64,000 bases of DNA from contig JXCB02000027.1 in NCBI GenBank assembly GCA_000828075.3, positions 1 to 64,000 of the forward strand. The letters are read 5' to 3'. Every line of letters starts with the position of its first letter. Position 1 is the first letter of the stretch. Below are positions 37,439-45,658 of this stretch, piece after piece. The notes under the pieces were generated by a model. It did no database searches and had not been told where the DNA came from. It saw nothing but the letters and a program-made list of their open reading frames with translations. The DNA is from Tolypothrix campylonemoides VB511288. GTDB lineage: Bacteria > Cyanobacteriota > Cyanobacteriia > Cyanobacteriales > Nostocaceae. Both the position numbers and the translations under genes were made by a program.

Positions 37439-37591
37439 TAGCCAAGATGCCTAACAAGCAGCGCAGCAGTCAGACAAAATCAGCAAAAGTGTAGCAATTT
37501 TTTCTATCGCTGCTCTTAATTTCAATGAGTGGAAGCTTGACGTAACTAAGGTTAGAATCACAAGCAAGGTTTAAATCTGAAATAAAAAACT

Positions 37592-38098
37592 ATGAAGACT
37601 GCTGAAAAATTAGCTGCGGGTTGGCTACTTACACTCGGATTCATGTTTTTGTCGATCTCAGCTTCTGCAGTTATGCAAAAACATGATATGCAGAAGGAAA
37701 TTTTACCACGTTGGAGACCAGTTGCAGAGTCTCTGGATATTTCTGATCAAGATTTTCCTAATAAGCCTGCAATGGATGTACTTAATAATACCGCGTTCAA
37801 TGGTCTCATTTTTGGCGTTCCTACCTCGGTCCTAGGAGTATGGCTAGCATTGGGAGCATACCGTGAAAGTCGGCAGGAGAGAAAGGCGATTAAGGCACAA
37901 GCGAAGGATCAGCTACAGTCTACCTTTTATCGGATGATTCAAGAGAATAATGGACGCATTACTCTTGTTAGCTTTGCAATGCAGTCACAACTCCCACCAG
38001 CAACCGCCAGGCAATATCTAGATGAGCAAGCTAAATTATTCAATGCTAACTTTAAGGTAAGTGAAGAAGGGGGAATCTCTTACGATTTTTATATTTAA
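37592..38098 (+). CDS. Membrane protein of unknown function
   Basis: A 168-residue protein with two membrane helices: LAAGWLLTLGFMFLSISASA (about 7-26) and LIFGVPTSVLGVWLALGAY (about 73-91), then a basic cytosolic tail of about 75 residues (ESRQERKAIKAQAKDQLQS) ending in a helical region with NGRITLVSFAMQSQLPP. That last part looks like a small winged-helix-type segment (ATARQYLDEQAK), so it might be a membrane-tethered regulator, but this is weak. ATG at 37592. It is upstream of DUF423 by 27 bases. Confidence 0.65.
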   Translation: MKTAEKLAAGWLLTLGFMFLSISASAVMQKHDMQKEILPRWRPVAESLDISDQDFPNKPAMDVLNNTAFNGLIFGVPTSVLGVWLALGAYRESRQERKAIKAQAKDQLQSTFYRMIQENNGRITLVSFAMQSQLPPATARQYLDEQAKLFNANFKVSEEGGISYDFYI

Positions 38099-38125
38099 AG
38101 AGGAATTTGGCAGAAATTGAACCCC

Positions 38126-38503
38126 ATGACGCAAATTTTTTTGAGCTTAGCAGCCATTCTCGGCGGTTTATCTGTAGCTGCAGGTGCTTTTGGCTCCCAT
38201 GCTTTGCGGGAAAAAATCAGTGAGCGATCGCTAGAAATTTTTGACATCGGCGCTCGTTATCAGATGTATCATGCTCTAGCAGTGCTCGTCGTCGCACTAC
38301 TCCTCAGCCGTATCGAGTCACCTCCGCCTATTCTTTTAGCAAGTGGCTGGCTGTTCATTATTGGTATTACCATTTTTTCAGGGAGCTTATATGCTTTAAG
38401 CTTGAGCGGTGTTAAGTCTTTGGGAGCGATCGCTCCAATCGGGGGAGCAGCATTAATCGCAGGTTGGGGTGCTTTAGCTTTTGCCGCTTGGAGTTTGAAA
38501 TAG
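38126..38503 (+). CDS. DUF423 family membrane protein
   Basis: A 125-residue protein with four membrane helices, matching DUF423 (YgdD/TMEM256-like): LSLAAILGGLSVAAGAFGSH, ALREKISERSLEIFDIGARY and QMYHALAVLVVALLL, then FIIGITIFSGSLYALSLSG and LGAIAPIGGAALIAGWG. Function is unknown. The ATG at 38126 is preferred over the TTG at 38117. Likely in one transcript with the preceding gene. Confidence 0.9.
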   Translation: MTQIFLSLAAILGGLSVAAGAFGSHALREKISERSLEIFDIGARYQMYHALAVLVVALLLSRIESPPPILLASGWLFIIGITIFSGSLYALSLSGVKSLGAIAPIGGAALIAGWGALAFAAWSLK

Positions 38504-39018
38504 TTAAAATTTATGAATTGTGAAGGGGACTGGGGATTAGGGATTAGGGATTAGGGATTAGGGATTAGGGTAGTGGTATCTCAATCGAAAAATTCTGTCC
38601 AAGGCAACAACGCTCTCCCAAATTTTGACCATTTTTCCCAGTCGGTACAGAGCGCTAACGTAAGGCGTCTGTACTCCCAATCCCTAATCCCGGAGCGCCC
38701 ATTCATCAGGGCAGTGCGGTGGTGAACCAGTGCTCTTGGTAGGGCTTCGCCAGGGGCACTACGGAGGGAAACCCTCCTGCACTTCTGTTGTCGTCATCGC
38801 CTGCAGTGCTGACTCACCAAATCAAAGATTATGGTGGAGGCAGCTCTGTAGGGACTTGGTAAAAAGAATAATCATTGATAATTCATAATTCTGGGAAAGT
38901 GCAACAGTTATAGCAAAAGCCTTGGTGCGTACGACGCTAACAGATGAAAAAACCTAGACACAAAAAGACTTTTCACCCAGTCCCCATTGCCCAGTCCAAG
39001 CGTCCCCTGCTATAACAG
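38504..39018. repeat. Gap of repeats, including a GGATTAG heptamer array
   Basis: At 38533-38571 lie five tandem GGATTAG units, a heptanucleotide STRR-type repeat of filamentous cyanobacteria. At about 38745-38785 a GGAGGGAAACCCTCC hairpin with flanking GCACT/AGTGC resembles the GC-rich hairpin family. No gene is seen. Confidence 0.7.
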
Positions 39019-41013
39019 TTATTTCAGGACAACGCGATCGCGTCCTTTTCGTTTTGCTTGAATAAGCGCTTTTTCAGCAGCATTGATCAGAGTCTCAGGC
39101 TCTGTTTCAGATTCTGGTATCATGGTAGCGACGCCCAAACTCACAGTTAAAACATTAGCTGGAAGACCACCCATACCAGGATACTCGCAAGGAATTTCCA
39201 ATGCTTTGACTTGCTCGCGGATGTTTTCAGCGATAGATATAGCAGTCATTGCATCTGTTTGAGCGAGAATGGCAAATTCTTCACCACCATAACGAGCAAC
39301 TAATACTGAAGTACGTTCATCGCTGGTACATACAGGACTCTTAACAGTGCTGACTTGTGAGAAGCTGCTATAACCCAGCAGACGCTTGACGCAGTTATCA
39401 ATAACGTTAGCGATTTGTCGTAAACAATCATCTCCTGCTGTATTACCGTAGTTCTTGTTATAAATTTTGAAATAGTCTATGTCGCACAAAATGAGTGATA
39501 AGGGAATGCGATTGCGCAAAGCGCTGCGCTTTGCGCAATCGCCAGCAGCTTTTTGCCACTCTATTTGCAAGTAAGTGTGAAAGTTGCGGCGACTAATCAG
39601 TTGAGTGAGTTGATCCAAACTAGAAAGAACGCGTAATTGCTGGTTCTCTTTTTCCAACTGATTCACACGAGAATTGTTCTCATCTTGCCTTGTTTTGAGC
39701 TGTCTAAAGTACAAACGATACAATTCATATGTTGGAGTACAGTACTCGCCTTCCAAATTCACTAGCCCCATACTCTGTAATTTATATGCAACAACTGGCT
39801 CTAATTTCACAGGGCTTGTTGCAAAAATGACCTCAGCAAAAGCAGCTTCCAATTCTGGCTGCTCTCGCAGTGCTAGTACATACTGCCTTAAATACTCATT
39901 GTAAATTCCTGTTTCTGTAGGTGCTTGTTGCAACAGTTGCTCCAAATCCCGTTGTAATCCACCGTTACCCATGAGAGAATACAAAGCCAGTCGAACTAAA
40001 TAAGGATGTCCTCCTACCATTGCCATCAATCTCTCAACTTCGGAACCATTTGTCCAGTCGAGTCCGTGACGTTGTGCCAAATCTTGCACTTGTTCTTTTG
40101 TAAACGGTGGTAACTTCAGTGGTAATCCGATATTAAATGGAGATGGAGTCACTCTGAGGACAAGAAAAATTTCCGTTGAGTAAGCCAAGACAAGACGAAG
40201 TTTTTGCCAAATTTCTACACCTTTGGCTTGCTCGTACCAGAAGCGTAGCAATGATAGAAACTCGTCGGTAATTTCTGGATACTCAAACACCCAATCCACC
40301 TCGTTTAATACTAAGACAAGGGGATTTTTCAGAGAAGGCAATAAATACTCTTGAAAGTACAAAGAGCAGCTAACTTTACTACCAATTTCCTCATTCCAAT
40401 AATCATTGAGTTTTGGTTCTAGCCCTAACTCCCGGGTAATATTGGCACAGAACCAGCGCAAAAATTTATCGATGTTGGCAAATACTGCTTTGTCTGCTTG
40501 CTGAAAGTCCAAACTTACGGTGCTGTATTCAAGATTGGCTGCGTGAGCAAGAATGCGTAAGATCAGGGAACTCTTCCCCATCTTCTTAGGAGCTTTGATG
40601 CAAATAACACTCCCTGGTTGTGCTATTTCTGCGTAAGCAAGCTGTTCAATTGGTGGACGAGGAATGTAGAATTTAGAGTCGAGCGATACTGGACCACAAG
40701 GAAATTCTAAGGATATGGCGATCGCTGTACGGTTGAATTCCCGAATTAACTGCTGTTGCGCTCTATTCAAACCCCGACGTTCCAATATCTCACGGAAGTT
40801 GGATTTATTTATCGGTTCTTTCCAAACTTCACTTAGCAATTGCCATAAATGAGAAGCGACTTTTCTAACTCGTTCTTCTCCGTAGTGTGCTTCCAACGCT
40901 ATGCTAGTATAAGTTTTACCATCCCACGTAGACCGCAGCACTATTTCCTGAAGTGAAGTTAAAGCGTTGGGAAGGGTTGCTTTTAGTAACAGTACAACTT
41001 CTTCTATAGTCAT
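39019..41013 (-). CDS. AAA-like ATPase with GGDEF diguanylate cyclase domain
   Basis: A 664-residue signalling protein. Residues 1-80 look like the vWA-MoxR-associated (vMAP) N-terminal domain (SIALEAHYGEERVRKVASHL). The AAA-like domain follows at about 110-440, with a Walker A variant APKKMGKSSLI (about 150) and Walker B LVLVLNEVDW. After a coiled coil (about 455-475) comes a GGDEF domain with LILCDIDYFKIYNKNYG and active-site RYGGEEFAIL. The I-site reads RTSV where RxxD is expected, so product inhibition is probably lost. It likely makes c-di-GMP in response to an ATPase-gated input. Divergent from the kinase at 41528. Confidence 0.88.
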   Translation of the reverse strand: MTIEEVVLLLKATLPNALTSLQEIVLRSTWDGKTYTSIALEAHYGEERVRKVASHLWQLLSEVWKEPINKSNFREILERRGLNRAQQQLIREFNRTAIAISLEFPCGPVSLDSKFYIPRPPIEQLAYAEIAQPGSVICIKAPKKMGKSSLILRILAHAANLEYSTVSLDFQQADKAVFANIDKFLRWFCANITRELGLEPKLNDYWNEEIGSKVSCSLYFQEYLLPSLKNPLVLVLNEVDWVFEYPEITDEFLSLLRFWYEQAKGVEIWQKLRLVLAYSTEIFLVLRVTPSPFNIGLPLKLPPFTKEQVQDLAQRHGLDWTNGSEVERLMAMVGGHPYLVRLALYSLMGNGGLQRDLEQLLQQAPTETGIYNEYLRQYVLALREQPELEAAFAEVIFATSPVKLEPVVAYKLQSMGLVNLEGEYCTPTYELYRLYFRQLKTRQDENNSRVNQLEKENQQLRVLSSLDQLTQLISRRNFHTYLQIEWQKAAGDCAKRSALRNRIPLSLILCDIDYFKIYNKNYGNTAGDDCLRQIANVIDNCVKRLLGYSSFSQVSTVKSPVCTSDERTSVLVARYGGEEFAILAQTDAMTAISIAENIREQVKALEIPCEYPGMGGLPANVLTVSLGVATMIPESETEPETLINAAEKALIQAKRKGRDRVVLK

Positions 41014-41527
41014 TAGTCATTGCGTCCGAGTTCTGTATGAGAGTTCATGAAATAATTTTTCTTTGCAAAATTTTAAGTGATCACAATAACCCCAATGTAG
41101 CTCCTCAGTAGAGAAGATTGTCTGTCTTGTTCAAATAAGCTACAAAAAAGGTATTGACATTTTTGTGTAAATATGAAAACAGCCTCTATTTTAGGTTACA
41201 GTTTTTTTAGAAATTTTGTGACGTATGAGAATTTAGACTTTTTGTAGATTTATATACTAACTTGAAGACATTTTTACACAGTCAATCAACGAAATGTAGT
41301 CTATTTTTGTGGATGAATGTGTTGATGACCAAAAGACTGGTTACATTCCTCTGTGTATGTTTCTCTAGGTTCAATTCAAATTAGTGGTAGGGGTGATTGA
41401 TTTCCAAGTTAATCACACAAAAATTAAAAGAATGTTAAAAAAACCGACACTTTCCATGTTTATACTGTCGTCAGGGTGCTAAAACAGCTTAAGAGCTACA
41501 GGATATCTTCCTCATCGTACAGCAGCT
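41014..41527. other. Shared promoter region of the divergent signalling genes
   Basis: AT-rich, 514 bp between the ATPase-GGDEF gene and the kinase gene. No gene, operator palindrome or repeat stands out. Divergent placement suggests common regulation. Confidence 0.4.
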
Positions 41528-43498
41528 ATGTATATCGAAGGATCAGCCACCAACCAATGGGAGTTACAACTCTCATCACAAAGCACCCAAAACATCCCAA
41601 AGCAAGAGCAACTGCAAACAGATCAAGTATTGTTAGAAAAGTGCCAATGCTTGCAAGCGGATTGGCAAGAGGCGTTAGCAACCAGTGGTTTGGGGTTGTG
41701 GAATTGGAATTTGGTGAGTGACAACATTTATTACACCCCTCACTGGAAGCACATCCTGGGGTATGAAGCAGAAGAAATCGAAAACAATCACACATCTTTT
41801 AAGCGACTCGTACATCCACAAGACTTACCCAAACTTTGTGAGGTTGTGAACGACTATCTGCAAGGGCGTACACCAGTTTACGAAGTCGAATTTAGAATGT
41901 TGAGTAAATCCGGTGAGTGGAAGTGGATTTTAGATCGGGGAAAGGTTTTGCAATGGGATGAATCTGGAAAGCCAGTGCAGATGGTGGGAACGCACCAGGA
42001 TATTACTAAGGAAAAACGGTTAGAAGAAGCTTTACAGCAGCAACAAAAGCGAGAGCAACTGTTTAATGCTGTCCGCAAACGCATCCATTCTTCTTCTCAC
42101 GTGGAACTCATACTCCAAACAGCTGTAGAGGAAGTGCAGCGGTTTTTGCAAACTGATCAAACAGTTATTTACCGCTTTCACCCAAACGGAACTGGTATGG
42201 TAGTTTTTAAGTCAGTCAAAGAGCCATACTCGGTTAATTCATTCATTGAAGGTCAAAATAAAGCCAGTTTGGTTGTTCCCATTCTTTTAAAAGTACAAGA
42301 GGATGAGAACAAGCCATCCGTATCAATCCAAAATCCACAATTAGCGCTTCTCAATTCCTGCTTAGGAGAGAGTCAAAATCATTTATGGGGACTACTCATA
42401 ACTTATGACTGTTGCTGTTTGCGTCAATGGCAAGAATGGGAGATAGAGACTGTTAAACAACTGAGTGTAGAAATTGCGATCGCCCTCAAGCAATGCCAAT
42501 TTGAACAAATGCAAACAGAAATTGCTTCAAGGCTCTTTGTCGAAGCGCAAGAAAAGAAAAACTCTCAACAGTTAGAAAATACGCAAGAAGAACTCAAAAA
42601 TACCCGAGAGCAGTTATTGCAGAATAACAAAATGGCTAATCTCGGTCAAGTTGTGGCAGAAGTAACTAAGGAAATTTATCACCCCATTCACTTCATTCAC
42701 GCCACCTTGTATTCTGCTAGCGATTACGCTGAAGAATTAATCCGGCTTTTAGAACTTTACCAACACTATTATCCCAATCCTGTACCAGTTATTAGCTCAC
42801 AGCTTCAACGCCTCGACCTCGATTTTATTAAGACAGACTTTTTGAAATTGTTGTGGTCAATGCAAGCAGGATCTGAGCGCATTAAAGACATTGTTTTTGC
42901 CTTACAAAGTTTTTCAAATTTTGGCGATGGTCAAATGAGAAAAGCTAATCTACATCAAGGACTTGGTCATGTTTTAAGGATTTTGCAGCATCGCCTCCAA
43001 GAACAGCCAAATAGACCACGAATTGAGGTGATTAAAGAATTTGGGGAGTTGCCGTTAGTGGATTGCTATCCTGATGAGTTAAATCAGGTTTTTCTGAATA
43101 TTTTGACTAATGCGATTGATGCCTTAGAAGAAAGGTTGAAATACGATGGCTCTTTCACTCCCAAAATTTGGGTTCATACAGAAGTTATTCAAAGTCATCT
43201 ATCCTTAGTAAGGCAATATAATCAACAACCATTGAAACAACACAAAGTTGTTATTTGCATTTCTGATAACGGTAAAGGTATTCTCCCCCACATTCAAAGA
43301 CATATCTTTGAACCCTTGTTTACAACCAAAGCAAAAAGCAAAGGTAAGGGACTCGGACTATCAATCAGCCAACAAATAATTGCCGAAAGACACCAGGGTA
43401 AGCTGCAATGTTATTCTGAGTTAGGTAAAGGTACAGAGTTTGTCATTGAGATAAATATCAAAGCAAAGCACGGAGAGCGATATCATCAAATATCGTAG
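41528..43498 (+). CDS. PAS-GAF sensor histidine kinase with a degenerate H-box
   Basis: A 656-residue cytosolic sensor. Order: PAS with PAC (about 45-165, WNWNLVSDNIYYTPHWKHIL...), GAF (about 185-320), coiled coil (325-368), dimerisation region (368-460) and HATPase_c (about 480-650). ATP-binding boxes are intact: NQVFLNILTNAIDALEE (N), ISDNGKGI (G1), GKGLGLSIS (G2). In the H-box the usual AHEINNPVNFI reads TKEIYHPIHFI, so the phospho-acceptor His is Lys381. No membrane helix and no cognate regulator next door. It may be a pseudokinase or use another His. Confidence 0.9.
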   Translation: MYIEGSATNQWELQLSSQSTQNIPKQEQLQTDQVLLEKCQCLQADWQEALATSGLGLWNWNLVSDNIYYTPHWKHILGYEAEEIENNHTSFKRLVHPQDLPKLCEVVNDYLQGRTPVYEVEFRMLSKSGEWKWILDRGKVLQWDESGKPVQMVGTHQDITKEKRLEEALQQQQKREQLFNAVRKRIHSSSHVELILQTAVEEVQRFLQTDQTVIYRFHPNGTGMVVFKSVKEPYSVNSFIEGQNKASLVVPILLKVQEDENKPSVSIQNPQLALLNSCLGESQNHLWGLLITYDCCCLRQWQEWEIETVKQLSVEIAIALKQCQFEQMQTEIASRLFVEAQEKKNSQQLENTQEELKNTREQLLQNNKMANLGQVVAEVTKEIYHPIHFIHATLYSASDYAEELIRLLELYQHYYPNPVPVISSQLQRLDLDFIKTDFLKLLWSMQAGSERIKDIVFALQSFSNFGDGQMRKANLHQGLGHVLRILQHRLQEQPNRPRIEVIKEFGELPLVDCYPDELNQVFLNILTNAIDALEERLKYDGSFTPKIWVHTEVIQSHLSLVRQYNQQPLKQHKVVICISDNGKGILPHIQRHIFEPLFTTKAKSKGKGLGLSISQQIIAERHQGKLQCYSELGKGTEFVIEINIKAKHGERYHQIS

Positions 43499-44009
43499 CC
43501 TTTAGGCGATCGCGTAAGCCTGACGACTTTGGAGGACTCAGCGGCGCTTTGCACAGTCATAATATTATAAATCCTTAGGGATACTAAGAGCGGGGTTCAG
43601 ACTCTCTCTTTTTCTTTAAGGGAATTCCAAAAAATAAATTATTCTATCTTGTGGGGTGGGCATCCTGCCCGCCCAGTTTATAGGACGGGCTAGAAGCCCA
43701 TCCCAGAAAAAAAGTTGGATATTTCTTAATTTGGAAGTCCCTAATAGGCTGTTTGCAAAAGCCATATGAAGACGCAGTTAATATTATTATCTGTTGGGCA
43801 ATGCTCACCAAAGCCCAGAACTAACCCAGATATAGTGGGCATTGCCCACCTACGTGTATTTCAAAAATCAAATAGCAATCTTATATGAGTTCTTTGTTGT
43901 TAAATATTTCATAACTATCAATTAGGTAGTAAGGTGTAATATGTAGGGCTGCAATACCTTGCAACCCTCTCAACCGAGATGTATAAGCTAGATATGGACA
44001 AGCTTATCT
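43499..44009. other. Gap with a MITE-like element and a solo IS630-type end
   Basis: Holds HIP1-containing DNA after the kinase gene, the 122-bp element at 43620-43741, a GTTGGGCAATGCTCACC/GTGGGCATTGCCCACC block at 43793-43850, and TTTCAAAAATCAAATAGC with TTATA at 43862-43887, a solo relative of the IS630-type right end. No gene is seen. Confidence 0.65.
43620..43741. mobile_element. MITE-like element with GGGA.TTCCAA ends
   Basis: Left GGGAATTCCAAAAAATAAA and right TTTCTTAATTTGGAAGTCCC are imperfect inverted repeats, flanked by TAA and TAA. The inside holds palindromic GGTGGGCATCCTGCCCGCCC and GACGGGCTAGAAGCCCATCCC-type arms (in two parts). No coding capacity; fits a non-autonomous element. 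Confidence 0.6.
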
Positions 44010-44606
44010 ATGACTTCGATTCCCTATAAAAGTCGCAAATTTCCAACTCAAGCAATAGGAGCCAAGATTTTCCACTGGATTAACATCATTAGTTTGTTTA
44101 TTATGCTCACCAGTGGATTGCAAATTTACAACGCCAATCCTGTTTTTGGTGGACGAGCAGGTTTGCACATTCCCCCTATATTTACTTTAGGAGGTTGGCT
44201 CGCTGGGGGTAGACACTGGCATTTTGCTGCTATGTGGCTATTTTCGCTTAATCTTTTGTGGTATGGAATTTATATTTTAGTCAGTCGGCGATGGCGACAT
44301 CGATTTGTAGGTGTCAATGACCTAAAAGCATTACAAAAAAGTAAAAATTCAAAACGCCTCATTTATGCTTGGCATCGTATCGTCTATACAGCCATTATTC
44401 CAATTTTACTGCTGGCTATATTCACAGGTGTAGGAATGTACAAGCCTGCACAGTTTTATTGGATTGTGGATATGTTTGGCAGTTGGCAAGCGCTGCGAAT
44501 CGTTCACTTTTCTTCGGTACCGATGGTTATTTTATTTGTCGTAGCTCACTTTTTGTTAGGGCGTAACGCTGGAGGTGAGGAGTTAACTGAATCAATGTTT
44601 TGGTAA
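44010..44606 (+). CDS. b-type cytochrome subunit (cytochrome b561/Ni-Fe hydrogenase-type)
   Basis: A 198-residue membrane protein with four helices: AKIFHWINIISLFIMLTSGL, WHFAAMWLFSLNLLWYGIY, AWHRIVYTAIIPILLLAIF and IVHFSSVPMVILFVVAHFLL. Histidines in helices 1, 2, 3 and 4 (FHW, WHF, WHR, VHF/AHF) fit haem ligation in the cytochrome b561/hydrogenase b group. The adjacent molybdopterin enzyme gene at 44670 is the probable partner, with electrons passing through this membrane subunit. Confidence 0.88.
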   Translation: MTSIPYKSRKFPTQAIGAKIFHWINIISLFIMLTSGLQIYNANPVFGGRAGLHIPPIFTLGGWLAGGRHWHFAAMWLFSLNLLWYGIYILVSRRWRHRFVGVNDLKALQKSKNSKRLIYAWHRIVYTAIIPILLLAIFTGVGMYKPAQFYWIVDMFGSWQALRIVHFSSVPMVILFVVAHFLLGRNAGGEELTESMFW

Positions 44607-44669
44607 AGGAAGTCTAGAAAAGAAGTGTGGAACTGAAGAGAGAATAACTAATGACTAATAACTAATACT

Positions 44670-45392
44670 ATGAATTTAATTCGTGTAAATCGTCCTCAAT
44701 TATCACGCCGTCATTTTCTACAACTTTCTGGACTCTCTAGCATAAGTCTTCTTCTTGGTGGATGTGGAACACCAATATTTGAAGATGTTGTGGGCAAACT
44801 TTCTGAACCACTTAATCAGAAGCTTGAAGCTTTCATACTTAACCCACAAAAGCCCGCACCAGAATTTTCTCCCAATGAAATTCAACCAGAAGCTTTGTTA
44901 ATTAATAGCTTCAGATATACTCCAATTATTGACCCGGCAAAATATCGTTTAATTATTGACGGTGAGGTAAATAATCCTCTGAGCTTAAGTTTAGCAGAAA
45001 TTCAATCTTTGCCTTTAACATCCATGATTATTCGCCATGTTTGTGTGGAAGGTTGGGCAGCGATTGTACAATGGGGAGGCGTTCGCCTACGAGACATTGT
45101 TGCTCTTGCCCAGCCTAAGGCAAATATCCGATATGCTTACTTTAAATCGGCTGATGGTTACTATTCAAGCTGGGATATTGCTTCAAGTTTACATCCCCAA
45201 ACTTTATTGGCTTATCAGAAAAACAGTGAACCTTTGCCAGTAGAAAACGGCGCACCCTTGCGTTTAGCTTCGCCTATTAAACTTGGATATAAGCAAAGTA
45301 AGTGGATCACTCAAATTACACTTGTGAGTCAATTGTCTTATTTTAGGGGTTACTGGGAAGACCAAGGTTATGAATGGTTTGCAGGGCTTTAA
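44670..45392 (+). CDS. Molybdopterin-dependent oxidoreductase (SUOX/YedY-type)
   Basis: A 240-residue periplasmic enzyme with a Tat-type signal: SRRHFLQLSG then SISLLLGGCG, the GGC possibly also a lipobox. The oxidoreductase molybdopterin domain shows RHVCVEGWAAIVQWGGV, where the Cys ligates Mo, and GAPLRLASPIKLGYKQSKWI. Similar proteins pair with a haem b membrane subunit, as YedYZ does; here the cytochrome gene is 63 bases upstream on the same strand. Substrate unknown. Confidence 0.9.
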   Translation: MNLIRVNRPQLSRRHFLQLSGLSSISLLLGGCGTPIFEDVVGKLSEPLNQKLEAFILNPQKPAPEFSPNEIQPEALLINSFRYTPIIDPAKYRLIIDGEVNNPLSLSLAEIQSLPLTSMIIRHVCVEGWAAIVQWGGVRLRDIVALAQPKANIRYAYFKSADGYYSSWDIASSLHPQTLLAYQKNSEPLPVENGAPLRLASPIKLGYKQSKWITQITLVSQLSYFRGYWEDQGYEWFAGL

Positions 45393-45430
45393 AAATTCAA
45401 AATTCAAAATTCAAAATTCAAAATTCAAAA
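45391..45430. repeat. Heptamer repeat (TTCAAAA)n
   Basis: Five or more direct copies of a 7-base unit directly after the SUOX stop. The same repeat occurs at 49732-49760 and a degenerate form at 61157-61190. The rest of the gap to 45658 contains a CAGGTTGAACCTGGTAACGAG inverted repeat in two parts, and no gene. Confidence 0.8.
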
Positions 45431-45658
45431 CAGCGTTTTCCGATCCAGGAGGCGAAGCCTCCAAACCCTCGTTACCAGGTTGAACCTGGTAACGAGATAT
45501 TAGAGCCTCTGGCTCTTGTTGGGTGCAAGCTCTGAGCAAATAAGTAATTAACTACTCATGAAACACAGATAAATTCATACCTTAGTAGACTGGAAACTGC
45601 TATAAATATTCACCAAATTATAATTTTCTTTATTGATTTTTTTATTTTCTTAGCAAAT

